The position numbers and the translations under genes were made by a program. A stretch of 64,000 nt of DNA from Amoebophrya sp. A120 (taxonomy: Eukaryota; Sar; Dinophyceae; Syndiniales; Amoebophryaceae), in contig CAJINV010000016.1 in NCBI GenBank assembly GCA_905178155.1, forward strand, positions 1,047,199-1,111,198, in the 5' to 3' direction. Below the pieces are notes generated by a model, which ran no database searches, had not been told where the DNA came from, and saw nothing but the letters and a program-made list of their open reading frames with translations. This document shows, in pieces, positions 22,219-37,200 of the stretch (its first letter is position 1; each line of letters begins with the position of its first letter).

Positions 22219-25200
22219 ATGAAGACCATGGCCGCGGCCACGAAGAGGTGGAAGACCAAGACGGCTGGTTTTTGTTCAACCACACGGCTACTTGTTTACT
22301 TATTTTCGGCCGCACGAGGACCGCAGCTCATCAGGGGTCAACAAGGGGATCAACATCATGATCAAAATCACCGTCCTCGCCGGGATATGCATTACAAAAG
22401 TTGTATCTTCGCACTCGTATAAAAATAAATGCATCACAAATTTCGATTTCCTCAGCATGATGAGAAATAGAATGTGTAATGCGGACTTAATACCTGCTGC
22501 TGCTGCTGCTGCTCAAGGAAAAGACTTGTTATGCATGACTGCAATTGGAATTGCTACGAGTGCGATAGTACATTTGCAGTGCATACGGGACGCCCGGAAG
22601 TTTCTCAGCCCCGACATCCAAGTTGAGCAGCAGCCCGAAAGTTTTGTCGAGCAGCCCGAAATTGAAAGCGTTGTCGAGCAGCGGGGGGCAGAGCGAATAC
22701 CTCTAGTAGGGGCGGGCCTCCGTGAAGATGATGTTGACGTGCTGGCTGACACCAGCGAGCAGTCGCAGCGGCTTTTACAGCACGCGGGGTTCTTGCAACA
22801 GCAGGTAGAAGAAGAAACCGAAGCAACTACGACCACTCTTGCTTCTACGTTGTCGTCAGCGGCTGCAACTAGTACTTCGTCAGACTTTTTGGAAGAGCAA
22901 AAAGCCTCGTCCTCCATTTGGGTGGATGAAGCCGGCGAAGTTGTTGATGCTGTAGAAGCTGGAGGTCGTGCCAGCACCAGTAACGACCACGATTTTCTTC
23001 TGATGTCGGGGTCAACATCTTCTGCTACTGGTACGGCTTCGGCTTCGGCTTCGTCAGGGGCGTCCGGGGGCAGTGTGGAGTCCTCGTCCTTTGTCACGCG
23101 GCAGGTCAAGACGGCAGAAGCGACGAATCATGGTGAAGGAGCGACGGAGCGGACCTCGCATACTTCAGTGCTGCTGCCTCCGTTGTCGGCGGGACTGGGG
23201 AGCGGTGTTGGGAACGGCAAAAACAAACTCAATCTCGCTCCAAAGACGGCAGAAGCGACGAATCAGGGTTCAGTACCTCAAGGAGGTCAAGCTCCTCTGC
23301 CGACTTTGCTAGGCGCAGGCCGAGTAAGGCCGCAGGTGGGCCCACCATCCTCGAAAGATGGGCAGAAGATGGAGCAAACCAATGCCAATGTGGAGCAGGC
23401 GCGGGCGGGGCGGGCGTCCCGGTATGCATCTCCAAGGGATAAAAATATCGGAGTAAAAACGATTGGCGGAGGTGGAGTTGTTGCTGCGACCGGCGAAAAA
23501 GAAGCTCGGGGTAACGGTAAAGGACAAGAAATCAAACATGATACAAAAACAAAAAGTGAAAAGAGTGGACCGTCTTCGTCTATGGCAGTGTCAGGATCGA
23601 AATCGACAAAGTTGAAGTATAGTAGTTTGCACTTCATCATGCATGAAATGCGAGCGACAGGCAAAGTGTGCCTCTACTAAACAGCCGGCAAGTGAGGCCG
23701 ATAATTGTACACCTCTTCAGAAGTAGAGGTAGTAGAAATGGAGCTAGTGACGAACTAGCACTAGCACAGAACAAGCAGTCTGCTTTATTTCTCCAACAGC
23801 ATCAGCATGACAGACTGGCTTTCGGATCTTCCAAAATGTGACACAGCCCGCTTGAAAATTGGGGTCGGTAACTGGAACTGGTCGTGTCGCCCGGTGTCTT
23901 TGTTTTATTTTTATGTACTGTAGATATAAACATCAGCAGCAGCTTTTTCTTTTTGTTTTTATTCAACTTTGTGGATTTCAGTGCTGACATGTTCCATATC
24001 GTTTTGGTTTCCGTCCTTTTCATCGCTGAAGGACAACGTGTCGTCGCTGAAGAACAAGGCCCTGGCGCAAGTGGAAAAGGTGAAGAATTCGGCCGTGGGC
24101 CTTGGTTCGCATATGGTGAAGAAATTCAAGGAGTCCGAGTTCGTCAAGAGCCTGAGGCGCCACGCCGGCCAGGCTCTGGACAAAGCCAAAGGCGCCGCGG
24201 AGCAGGCTACACTCATGGGCATGCAGGCGTTGGACAACTACGTGAGGGGCAACCCGTGCCAGCTGCCGATCTCCCTGGACAGCGCGCCCACTACTGCTCA
24301 GGAAGATAACCAAGTGATCACAGCCGGGCCGCAGCTGTTTCTCGCTACCAGGCAGGTTACTTTGCCGAATGGGCAAACTCGGGCGCAGACCAAATTCGTC
24401 GCGGCGCCGTCCAGGGACACCGGCACGTGGAAAAGTTTCTTTCTGCAGCCGTGGATCGGGATGTTTGACGAGAAGAAGTCCACGACCCTGTCCTCGTCTG
24501 ATCCTCATACGACGAGATCTTCAACCGATGCCGCAGCTCCTGCCACTGCTGGTGGACGAGAGGAGAAAAATTTCGACAAAACCGAGTGGCACGCCGTCGC
24601 CGTGCTGTCTGGGGGTCTCAAGCAACAGACTGTCTGTTCGGCCGGGCTGGTGCCCGTAACGGCCTCCCTGGTGCGGCACGCCGCGCCCTTCACGAGTCCG
24701 GCAGGTTGTCGCAGCCTCGAACGCGCTTTCGTGAAAGACCCGCAGCCGGTCCAGGAAGTGATCAGCTGTCCCACGCCCCTCTATCCGCTGCAAATCATTT
24801 GTCGGGGTCGGGAAGGTTGTAATGCTAATGCTAGGCCGTGAAGGTGAAGGATGGATCATGTCAGCAGCCACGTCCGTGATGATGATGAACGAAGATCATG
24901 GGCGGCATACGCGCCGCATTGCAATACGCTGACGCAACAAACTTGCTGCATGATGGTACTAAATGTTCTTTGCGCTAGTATTTTGCAGTTCGTCTTGTTC
25001 ATCATCGTCCGCATAGCACGACCAGGCTAGGTTTCAAAAATATTTGCATGACAGCAGGAGGATCAGGAACAAGGAAGACTACGTTTTCGTGCCGATGCAT
25101 CACAGATGGATTTCAGACATGCTTCCAGCCGAGGCGCAATTTCGCAGACCTGGCATTTGCAAATTTCCTTTTCCAGACCCAGACACATTTGCAATGCATA

Positions 25201-28200
25201 TTCTCCAAGAAGGAGCAAAAGGCTGGAGCAAATTTGCCGCAGGAATGGCTGGTCGCTTCGTCGCAAACGTGGATCGGATGGAGCACATTGACGAGAAATA
25301 TCCTGCTGAGGAAAAACTACGTCCCAACCCAGGTTTGTCAAGTGCAAATCTGCAACTGCATCATGCCTGCAATGTCGTCGTGCCACTCACGCGCGGACTC
25401 GATTTGAGAAGCATTTTGATTTTCTCACACTATCGGGGAGTTTGTCATGCGGCCAGAATCAGGATTATTACTTAGGCGAAGATCGGTTTAAGGTGCTGCT
25501 GCTGCTGCAGCGCTAGCTAATAAACACGAAGACTGCACGTACACGACTGTGATGGAGGAGGTCCAAACTTGGCACGCCCGACATCAGCCAACTTGTTTAT
25601 ACATAGGTAGGTAGGTACTAATATTATACGCCGGCATTATACAGTCCATGAAGGTCTTGTTGCCTCTGGGTCGGAAATAAAAACCTTTTTCCGCAGGATT
25701 GGAAAATTCACTTTCGCATCGCCGCAGAGGAGGTCGGGCCGGAGTTTGAAACCTTCCAAGTGGCGCAAAGGATTCTCCTGTCCTTTCCCTCCAAGACAGA
25801 CAAGGAAATGCCCGCGAAAGCGACCATGGTCGCGGAACTCGAATTACACAGCCGGCTGGCCGTGCGCGCGGCGCTCGCGACCGGGGCGTTCGACTTGGAC
25901 CATGGTGCGGGGGCGGTCTCCCTGCGCATTCTGGACGAAACAAGTACGGGGACGAACGGGTTGAAATACAACGACGTCGCTGCCTACACGAACAGCCACA
26001 ATGGTTACACGGCTCTGGTTTTCCAGTCCCATGCGTACTGTCCACTGATGCAGCGCAAGAAGACGGTGGAGTGGATGGTCGTGGGAGAAGGGGGTAATAG
26101 ATTGAAAGTGTCTATGGATCAGACGAAAACGCGGCCTTTGATTTTATCGACACGGATGGTAGATTGGCGCTGGATATCAAATGTAAAAATGTCTGGGTCT
26201 GGAAGAATGCAAGATTTGTGATGCAGGTTTTCCATGAGCCATGAGGTCTAGAATGCGAGACCCAGCATGGCAGATTTTTTGAGGTCTCTATCATCCCTTT
26301 CCTGCATGAGAAACTCCCTCTCAACTTGGTCAAAAGCGGACAGCTTTTGGCGCTCACGCAACACAGATTTTTACATCATTCAGATTTAGCATGACAAGTT
26401 CTAACCTTCCAGACCCAGACATTTTTGCACTGGATACTGGAGGAACCGGGAACAGGAAGATCCGAACCCAAAGTCGACGAAGTTCTTCGCGCAGTTGCAA
26501 GAGCTTGGCGCAGAAGCTAAAGCATTCTGGCACGGGAGTCGTCCCCTCGTAAACGATTTTTTCGAAGATTACAAGCGGCAGTCGGGCGTGTTGCAGAAAG
26601 AATGGTACTTCCAGGATCAGCTGGACCGATTTCTCACAAAGACTTTTCCCAAAGGTGAGTCTGTAACTGAGATGGAAAAAGCGCAGCAGCGCATTGGCGC
26701 GATCCTGGACAAAGCCACGAGCTACCTGGTCCTAGCGGACTTTGAACCATCAAGCGCTGACAGGGAGATGCCACACCTGCCCTGTGATTGCTCCGCTCTG
26801 CCGATACACCAGAACTTTGCCGCCACTCGATCGGACGTGGCGGCAGGCCGGAAATTGTTGATTGGAGAGCTTGTTGTCCCGCATGACGAAGATGCAGACG
26901 AGCTCTTGGACGAGGCAGCGAACAATGCGGACTGGTGCGAAAAGCATTTAGCCGGCAAAGTCATCGCTGATGGTTTGGACAAGATGAGAGTGACGCTGGA
27001 TCATGTTGGAGGCAACGGAGCAGGTGCTGTCAACACCGCCAAACCTCCCAAACAAGCTCTCAAGTTATGCCTACGCACCGGGGACCACGTCGCCCAGGAG
27101 GTTACCAGATACATTCCCGAAGACATGTTGCTAGCTGCACTGGATCTGCATCGAAGCGGTGACGAACCAACAAGCGGTCCGAAGCCCCCAGCAATTGTGA
27201 AGGTGGAGTCTGTGAAGCCTTATGCCGGTGCCGCACGGACGCCGCGTTTCGGCCGCTGCCAGCTGCGCCTGATGGCGAGCAGCGACGACCTGCTGTCAGC
27301 GTTTACGCATTGCAAAAGTATCGCACTTCTAGTATAAATCACATCACAGATGAAAATAATGACTTTGGCAAGAAGATGAAAAGTGAAGCTTGTAGCGCTA
27401 GTACATTACCTAAGATAGGCATAGGGGATTTATTCTCCTGCTGCATGACCGCAATTATTACGCTTGCGATACTTTATTTACACTGCACAGCGTTTATGAA
27501 ATGCAAAAGCATCGTACTAGTATGATAAATCGCATGACAAATTCCCTCAGCGTGAAGAATGGAATTTGTAATGCGGATTTCCCTTAAGAAAAAGATTTGT
27601 AATGCATGACTGCAATTACTACCCTTGCGATACTTTTACACTGCACAGCGTTTGTCGAGGAGCAATTGCGTGACATTCGTGCCGAAACTGCTAGGAAAGA
27701 AGAGAAAGAGTCAGTGCGTGCCTCGAGACTCTCAAGTGTCAGAGGCGAGCTAGTAAAAGAGCTAGACGCTCACGTTCGTCAGAAAAAGGCAGTGGAGAGC
27801 GACATGGCCTCCAAACACATGGAGCTGCCGGAAGATGCACAGCAATGCGAGAGAGAACTGAAGGAACTGTATGACAAACAAGAACTGATCCAGTTACGGG
27901 CGTTGGGACCAAATCGAAGTGCAAGAGCCGACGCATCGAATCGAGGTTCCACTCTTGACTCAACACGAAGAAGAGCCGACGATTTTTCGGAAGTCGAGGA
28001 GGGGCAGCGTAGCAGGGACGACGCCGAGGAGCTGGACGAGTTGACCTTGAATGAAAAGTATTTGACCCCGCTGAAAGCAAAGCTGGACGAGTGTGCGGAC
28101 CGCATCAACCGCATATACCCACCAGGAACACCGTCAGCGTGGAGTAAATTGACGGACTACCATGGTTCGGAAAAGGCCAAGCAAATTCAGAAGGAAGAGG

Positions 28201-31200
28201 AGCAAAGAAGGTATGCAGAACTTCTGCGCGTGCTGGACGAGGCGCTGTCGAAAGATATCGAAGCCTATCAGGACAAGCTGCCGAAACGGGGGCAAGACCA
28301 CCCAGACCCCCAACAACAACAACAAGGTCCACGGTTGCAGGGGTTGAGAAAGTTGGGCGCCATTGCGATGAACGCTGTGGAGGAGAAACGAAGAAAGATA
28401 CAAGAGGCCATATCAAATGCAAAAATGTGTGGGTCTGGAAGGTTGCAACTTGTGATGCTGCATTTGGATTCCAAAAAAACTTCGTATTGCATGAGCAGCA
28501 AAGACAGAGAATGCAATTTTTGCTACGCAGAGAGGACATTTGTCATGCGGACTAGGCATCAAGATGCCCTCAAAAAATCTGTGATGCTAGGGCATGCATC
28601 ACAGACATCATGGGTCATGGAAAACCTGCATGACAAGTCCCCTGTCTCGCCCATCAAGATCCCTAATCCGTAGCTCCTAGACGTTGCCTGGCCCGCGAAT
28701 GACTCCACGGCAGCCGGATGTCTATAACCCGCTCAGGAATTAACTTCAGCATGATTTTTAAAAAAAAGTAGGTACTTTTTTCTTTACTTATTTAAATTAA
28801 ATTAGCTATGTAGAAACCCACACTTTGAACTAGCTAGATCGAAGGTCGACCAGGTCCTTTGCGGATGCGTCCCGCAACGCTGGAGAGGGTCGAAGACGGT
28901 TCGCGTTGGAGGCCATTTTGGTGGTCTATTTCTATTGAATTGCTCGACCGGAACGACACCTATGAGAAGCGTGCCCTACTTCGGTTACCTGCTGGGCAAG
29001 ATTTGATTCGGATTCTTTGCATAGACATCAAGCAAAAAAACTGTGAAAATTGAGCGAATAAAGGGAAAGCTCGGTGATAATTTGAATATTCATGGTGTAG
29101 GAGTATGGATTTCAGTGTGAATGTACTGCGTTTGATCTGTTTCAGGGCCTGGCGAGGTTAGAACTTCCCAATTTTTGTAGTATTTTTAGCAAGATCCCAC
29201 GAGCAGACTACGACAAATTGACTCATCAAATTGCATTGTTTTTGTATATCTAAACAAAGCGACCTCAATTTTCACAGTAAACAAGCATACTCCTCTCTCA
29301 ATCGAGTACGAATATGGGAACAAGACCGGGACAAATTGAACAAGCAGTACTGCGTGCTGTTTTGGAGCTAGTGGAGGACGATTTTGAGGTGCATGTCGTC
29401 GCCGAGTCCAAAACTGATCTATATACTCGACCTAGATTACATGGACCTCTACAACTACTGGCAGGCGGTGGCTCCCAGCACTACGATTGGGTCGGTATCC
29501 AGCTCAAAACTAGCATGAACTGGAGTCAGGAATGGGTTCGGCGATTGCGATACGTGTTGAACCACCAACGTGATGCACTGCATGGACACTTGTTGTTGGG
29601 GTTTTGTGAAGCCGAACCAGATCAAATCTTCGTCGAGTCGGTGCACCGATACAAGTCCTACGAGGGATACGATGTGGAGGGGAAGATGAAAACGAAGTCG
29701 GAGGCGCAGGCGTACCTGCGGAGGGCTCATTGGGGAGATGATTTGGTGCACTATCCGCAGCCGACTGGTATGCTTTCCGCTTACAGTCCGCAAAACCGTA
29801 TCGAGAAAATGGCCCGTAAAGCGTTTATGGACAAGCTTGCTGGCTCGACTATCGAATACATGCCCACAAGTGCGGAGTCTGGCGCTGTCGACGGCGAGAT
29901 CAAGGTATCTGGTGGCACGCACCAGCTTTGGCGTGATATGGCATGAATTTGTGACACAACACCCACTAAATGCCCAAACTACACAACAAGTGCATGCAAT
30001 CAGGGAGCTTTGCATGCAAGTTTAAACCTATCAAAGCGCACTGCTTCGCGATAAGTACTACCACGTAGATGGGTTGTGTTTCTTGCCGGAAGCTTTGATA
30101 CCTATCCAGGAGAAGGTTTTGACAGCCAGGACCGAGCGCGGCAAACAAATCGTATCCAACTAGAGACATGAAGTAGATGCAATCTAGCATGACAAATTAG
30201 ATTGACTAGCGCTTTTGATGTAGTTGCCGACGCTGGACATAGTCTGGAAGTGCGCTCGATGTGGTCTCGCATGACAAGCTAGTATGCTTTCTACTTCGTT
30301 TTTTTTCTTCCATGAGAAGGACTTCGGTGCCCACTTCGCAGGTATCAAGGTGGTTTCTGCGCACTAATGTCTTCCTTCTCAGTATTGAATTGCTACCTAA
30401 TCCCAGCGCATCCATGAAATTTCCACCGGTTGGCAAACTCATATGCAGTACGTACCAAAACCGCCAACTCCAGAGCATCCGGAAAGCCCTACTCCGATTC
30501 CGACGCGGATTTTTTGCTTCTCCACTGCAGAACAGCTCCAGAACCAAACCAATTTGGAGAACTACACGGCTCGGCGCTAATACCATGGCATGTCTTGGTG
30601 GAGGGGGGCTATGTTGCAACAAAAGGAACTAGGTACTTTTTTGTGTATGTCTAATGCTGGATACAGATTAAAGGGTCACTCTATAGGATAACGCAGCGCG
30701 TTTCTCATGCAATATGGGACAAAAATAGGCACTGTTTTTTTATGAGAGAAAGAAAAGCACAAATATTACGACACAGGACTGCAGCTGCAACAGCAGGACG
30801 GACGATTCTTGGCATCTATCCGACTGCTCCTGGGGTGCGAACCCCACGACCGAATGGACGACTCGAACGATATTACGCTCCATGCACGAACGTTCAGGCT
30901 TTTCAGGACCGACTCAAAGAGATTATTTTGGCGGTTGAGATGCCCTTTCCTACCGATTCACAGCTGAGCAGCACTACAGCATCTTCAAGCAGAACGAGAT
31001 CACGAAGTAGCCACCGATAGCCGGGCTGTTGTGGTGAACAGGAGCAGAGTACTGGAAAAGAGGACGCAGATTTTTGATTCTTCCGCGGAAGAGGAGTATC
31101 AAAATGCCATACCATCTGGTGTACACAGTGCATGTGATTTTGTGGCTGTTTACTACAAAAGAACATTCAAAAATGGTTGATGAAGTTGAATATTTGTTAA

Positions 31201-34200
31201 TTTTCTCCTGAGGAGAGGAGTGCTCGCGGGGTAGTTTGTCATTAAAAAGCGCCACCAATCTTGTGCGATTACTGTGGCAGCTAGTCCTGAATTTCTAAAT
31301 TCAAATTTAATTTTTACCTTCATAAGCATGACACATCAAGTGATAAAACATATTTTTTCTTCGAAAATGGAAACGAAAACATCGCGCCTAAAGCCGTGTT
31401 TTAATCGTAATCAACTATATTTTTTTAAAATTTTGTAGTGCGAAACATCGACGTACAAGTCGTTTTTCATTTCTATTTTTTTAAAATTGTGATCAGTTTC
31501 ACGTAAAAGGAGCACTAATAAAGGAACTTTCTAGCTCCAGTGCTCCTGGTCGAGGGGAGTTCTCCTCCATAAAATAAAATTAAATAATATTTTGTAGTGA
31601 GTCGCCGGTGCGGAAAAAATCGGGCTTAGCTTCCCGATAAAGTGTAAAATACGTTGTAGCTTATAACCTGTTGACCGTAGATGTTGTGTGCAGATGTGAG
31701 TTGCTGTTTCAAGAACTATCTACGAGCCAAAACTCCATCAATACGTAAGGTTTTATTTTTGGTTTTTCATACCAGAAAGTCAACTACTTCGCACCATTGT
31801 TCCCGGACGGTTTGGAACCACCAGCACCGGGCGCGGGACTGCCAGGCGGGTTCCGACCGTTCTTCTTGTCGTTATCCTTCTTCACCTGCCGGGGCGGGGT
31901 TTTCGGCTTCACGAAATGTATCACAATGAAAAGACGCAGCTTCGCATGGTTGTGTGACCTGTGCCGCATGATCTTGATTATTTCAGCATCACAACAAGCC
32001 CACAAAGAAAAAATCCAGCGTTTTTTCTTTATAGAATGATATATCAACCAGATGAAGCTGCGTTTTTTCATTTTGCATACACATGTTGTAGAGTTTTTCC
32101 AGCGTGTTCAGCGCGGGCTTCGCCGGTGATTTGTTTTTCGCATTGGCTCGTTTCTTCACGAAGTCGTCGGCGGCGATGATGAAACAGCCTTCCGGAATGG
32201 GGATCAGTTCGTTTCTGTTGGGAGCGTGGATGTCGATCCGCTTGAACCAGCACTCGTTCTTCTTCAACTTGAACTCCCGGATGGGGAAGGGGAGGAGGTT
32301 CAAAGCGACGTTTTCGTCCAACCCGAGGTCATTGTCGGTCAAGCTCATCTCGGGAGCTATTTGGACGACATTGGGTCTCACCCTCCAGTGGATCCGCAAC
32401 TTGTCCATGCCCGCCCCCTGGTTCACGCGGTGGGATCTGATTTCGCACAACCAGTTGATTTGGGAGGTGAGCCTCCCAAATTGGTAGATGATGGTCGGCT
32501 TGTGGCGTTCTAGCTGTCCCAGGTCGGGGTTGATCGGATTGTTGATTCCGCCTTCCGGACGACCCAACTGCGGCTGGAACATCACGTTCCGGGGTGCCAC
32601 GCCAGTGTTATTGGGATCCGCGGGCGCCAGTCCAATCGCCGGCTGGATCCTCACCTCCACTCGTTCACCACCCAGCACCTCGACGATCTCCTGTCGCAAC
32701 GCCATCCGGTCAGGCGTCAGATTACCCGTCACGATTCTCCGGTACAACTCCTTGCGATTATCCTTGGTCAACCGCGTCAGCAGGTCCTTGCTCAGCATCT
32801 GGCTAGTATGAAACTGAAAAACCTTCCAAAGTTAGATCGAGGTGAAAATTTGCATCACAAATTCAAAAAAAAACTTCACTCCACTGATGTAGCTTTAATT
32901 TTAGTGATCAGCTGCACACGAATCCGCATGACAGATTTGTCTCTGCAATGCATGACAGACACGACGAAGCTTGGAAGTGTTTTCAGATAGATAGGTCGCG
33001 ACATTTCCTCTCCAGATTTTGTGCAGTGCCTGGAGCTGGAAGAACGTACTGAATCCATCCCAGTGATCCATGGCGACCCCAGTAGGCGTGATCCACGTGT
33101 CGTTCGCCAGCTTCACGATGTACGCCGGCGGATCGAGGACTGCCAGCACGGGTAGCTGGCCGCCGTAGATGCGACCACCTGCGATTATATTTGTTGAATA
33201 TTGAAACGATGCGCAGTGATTAGAGTGAAAGCTTTTGTTTTTCATGCTGCTTAATCATACCGAAGAAAGAAACGTCATATTGTCGTGCATTTTTGTATAG
33301 TGCGATCATTTGTATTTTACTGGGCACCAGCACATAAAAAGGAACTGAAAAAGCATATACTTGCCATGTTTCGTCCATAAGTCTTGATGTGGTCCATCTC
33401 ATACGGCATGTAGAACTCCTTGTTGGCCGGGTTTCCGTAGACCTTCAGGCGGGTCAGCTGGAACCAGTCATCGTCAGAGGCACACACACGGTAGTACTCG
33501 TCACTGAATTCGTAGTTGTTGCCGACGTACGGGTTGAACACGATAAACTCATCCGGGTTTTCCAAGCGCGTTCCGAAGCGGAAAACTTCAGAGATTTTAT
33601 TTCCGCATCTGCGCATGAACGAGAGCTCCTCCTTCGTCTCCGACGGTCCATCGAGGATTTCGAACATCTTGCAGGCCTTGAATCCGAATTTGGCCGGCTG
33701 GGTGGCGGTCCACGTGTCATCGGCCATGTCGTCCAGCATCGCGGATAATTGCAGGGGTGCACTGTGGTATAAGAGATAGTTTTTTTTGTCATGCGCAAGA
33801 TCATTTGACTAGGGAGATTGACCATCAGATACACAACATGAAAAACACTGGATGGCCTAGGGTAAAAATGAAGTCAGTATGTGCCTGGTTTTCTTGTTCC
33901 ACACCTTCTGCCCCATGTTCCGCATCATGTCGTAGCACTGCGTGATCATCGTGTACTTCTTGTTGGCCTTGATCCGCGGTTCACCCTTCTGCTTCAGGTA
34001 CTCCCCAAAATTGTTCGAGTTCATCGCCTGCGACTTCTGCATGTCGGCCACAATTTTTTCGAATTCTTCGGGGGTAACCGGCCACATTTTTTCCGGGCAG
34101 ATCGTGATCGGTGGCCAGTATCGCGGGTGCGACTCGGCGTGCTCGATTCGATCGAGTTGTTTCGAAACTGTGTTGCAAATTGACATTATTTTTTTGGATT

Positions 34201-37200
34201 TCCCCTACATCAGGAGCTGGCTAGATACAACTTGCATGCGTGGTCATGGGAGATGTGCTGTATTTAGCATGACAAACAAAGCAATCAAAGACGAAACCTG
34301 GAAAACTTTGCATGACAAAATAAAAGCAAAAATATATAGATTATATATGCCATACCAATCGCGTCGTCGTTGGCGTGTCGCCCTCTTTGCCGCACGTTTT
34401 CGTTTTGCATGTGAAAGCTGTTCGTAGTGATCGGTAAACAAGCAACGAAACCACCTCCCGCTTTCAGTATGGCAGACCGCATAAAATAAAGATACTCGAA
34501 TAGAGAGTATTCTTTTGGTTTCCAGCAAGTTTCACTCTCCCACTCCCAGAGATTATCAATCTCATAGCTTTCGCGAATCTGCGACTCATTGGTAAACTCG
34601 CTTATCGGCAAGGAGTAGAACACTTGGTCGACCCATTGTTCCACCAACTCTTCCCCGTTCTCCCACTTCCCCAACGTTCGCAGATTCCGCTTCGCAGACA
34701 CGGTCGGGTTGAACATCATGGGAATGAATTGTTTTAGCTTCACGAGCTGCTCGTCCGACACCTCCAGGTCCCCGTACGTCAACTCCACCCAAAACCCCAA
34801 CTGGGGGTCGTACCGGTCGGAATATGCAATACAAAACTGGCACCATCACTTCCGCCTTGCAGCATCACAAAAAGCACAGATAGAAGTCAGTAAATGTTTT
34901 GGTTTGCATTCTGGGAAAGATGACAGTTTTGCATATCATATCCAGAGAGCAAAACTCACAACCTTCCGGTAGATTTTCCAGGAGGATGACGTGTACATGT
35001 TCCCGCGAATGTACTGCTCCGCCAGGTGGCTCAGCAGCTGGTAGTTCATGTGTTTTCCCTTTTTCTTGTAGATGTTCTGGATTTCCACCGTGCTGTACTT
35101 CTTGCCAAGCTCGGCGGTGGGGTCGTCAAAAAATCTGCGAGCGGTGTCGACCAAAACCGGATCCGTCAGAACTGGCGTGAGCCGCCCCGTGGTTTCGATT
35201 TTGTGGATCAAAAAACTCAGGTCACAGTGGGCTGCAGTAACGTCGACGCAGGCGTCCAACTCCTCCTCACTCAAATTGAGTAGACAAGTCAAAGTTTCCG
35301 CAGGTGGGTATGCAGATGAAAAACAAACCAAGTGCAAATTTGTCATGCAAAAAATGAAGAAAGATCAAGACTATGACAGCCACGATGTAAGACATTTGTC
35401 ATGCCATTTATGCGATAGTCAGGTAATAAGGCATCTACACTTGGTATTTTTTTCACCCCATATGTATCCTCTCCAACCGATCGGATTATTTTCCTGGAGG
35501 TCCCTGTCGGTCTGCGCAACCACCTCTCCACCCTCACGCTCGATGATCTGCTTCACTTCGTCCGGGTTCATGTTCTCGATGTTCGCATACTTCAAGGATT
35601 CCACCGGATCGGTCAGAGCGCTGAGATACATCAACCACTTCCCCTTGTTTGGCTTCACCAGTATGAAAATGTAAAACTTACGGCGAATAGAATGTAGTCA
35701 GAAGTCATGAGGGGGTAATGCATCTTGAGCCCACCTGCGCATCATGCTTTCTCTGCATGACAAGTCGTTGCTTTTCCACATTCAACAGCATGAAATTCTT
35801 GCATGCAAGTATGTAGCTACAGTGTCATGCTGGAAGGCTATCTGAAACCGACTAGATGCGAGCACATAGTAGCACTATCTATGCGCTTTGCTTGCAGACT
35901 ATTCGTCGTGTTTTACATTGCGCAAGAGCCCGCGCAACGATAGCCGCACCTTGCCACCGGGTTGCGTTGTTGTGCGTAATCATCTGACCTGAAATATGAT
36001 TCATTTTGTGACATGGTTGAAGACAAAAACAGGCCGTGACGCTGGGGAAGATAATATAGATAATCTAGATAGCAAGCTCATTAAAGTGTACTAAATTGAT
36101 GAGAAAAAAACTGAATCCCGGCGCCATACTGGCGCAGCGCGGGCAAAAAAGCGCGACTGGCAAAGCTGGCGTGGTAGGAAAGCAGACGACTTTTCGTCTG
36201 AAAAAGGCAAAAAGACTAAAGTGATCAATTTTGATCAATTCTGAAAGCCAATCCGCATGCTATGGTGCTCTGGAGAGGCTTCGGACCTGTGAAAAAACCT
36301 AGCACGAAGCAAAAAAGAGTCCATTTTTGACGATTTTCAAAAGCTAGCCCCGAGCTAACGAGGTTGATTTTTTCGTTCGGACCTGTGAAAAAACTAGTTT
36401 TCCGGATCCGGTAGAAACGAGCCTTGATTCTGGCTCCAAAAATTGACCCGTTCCACGACCTGAGTAGGTCTATTCATTACAGAAATACCAACCCCCCCTA
36501 GAAGGGGCGTCTCCTCGTCCTGGTCATCTAGCGGAGAAAGTGATTGTTTTTATTACAAAAAGTGCTGGTTTGTCAAAGATCAAAAGACAAGAAGAAAGTA
36601 GGTTCTTTCTGTGATGCTGCGCCTTTTGTATATGGATCGAATCAGTACCAGTAGGGAGATGTATACTGTACATGTCTAAGGAAACAACTTTTGTTATAGC
36701 TTACGGTCCCGAAAAGCAGCTTCTGCATTCTGGTAGTCCCCATCTCGGACCATTTGATCACGGAACGGGCGGTGGACGTTCGGGGTCGGCCCCAATTCCT
36801 CCGCGAGCAGATCACTGGCGAGCTTCAGCAGCTGCGCCTGGATGCTACCACTGCAGTATCACGTAAAAAAAAATGCTCTTTTGCTGGTTCCACAGGATAA
36901 TGAGGCTTGAAGTTGTGAAGCCTTATCGCCTAATGAAACCAGAAGAGACAGCGGAAGTTTTTCACTATCATATGTTGTGGGTCATCATCTTCCGCTCCAT
37001 GGCGCGGTACGCTTCCAAGTTCGGGAAAATATTTATGCATTACAAATCTTGAAAATATCCATTTTATGCATTACAAATGCTACTTAGAATTATGCATCAC
37101 AAACCTGCCGCAAGATCGTTTTTAATGCGAAAACCAGCACCATGCGCTACAGTTGTTGGTTACAATGGACAGCTTCAAGGTCGTTTTGGATATCATCTTT

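Noticed and set aside
36735-37053. + strand exons (VPISDHLITERAVDVRG and RLEVVKPYRLMKPEETAEV) as a separate gene
   Set aside because: The - strand reading (QLLKLASDLLAEELGPTPNV, NLEAYRAMERKMMTHN) joins in sequence with V2 and has matching base use at third positions. I prefer it, though the + strand reading cannot be fully excluded.
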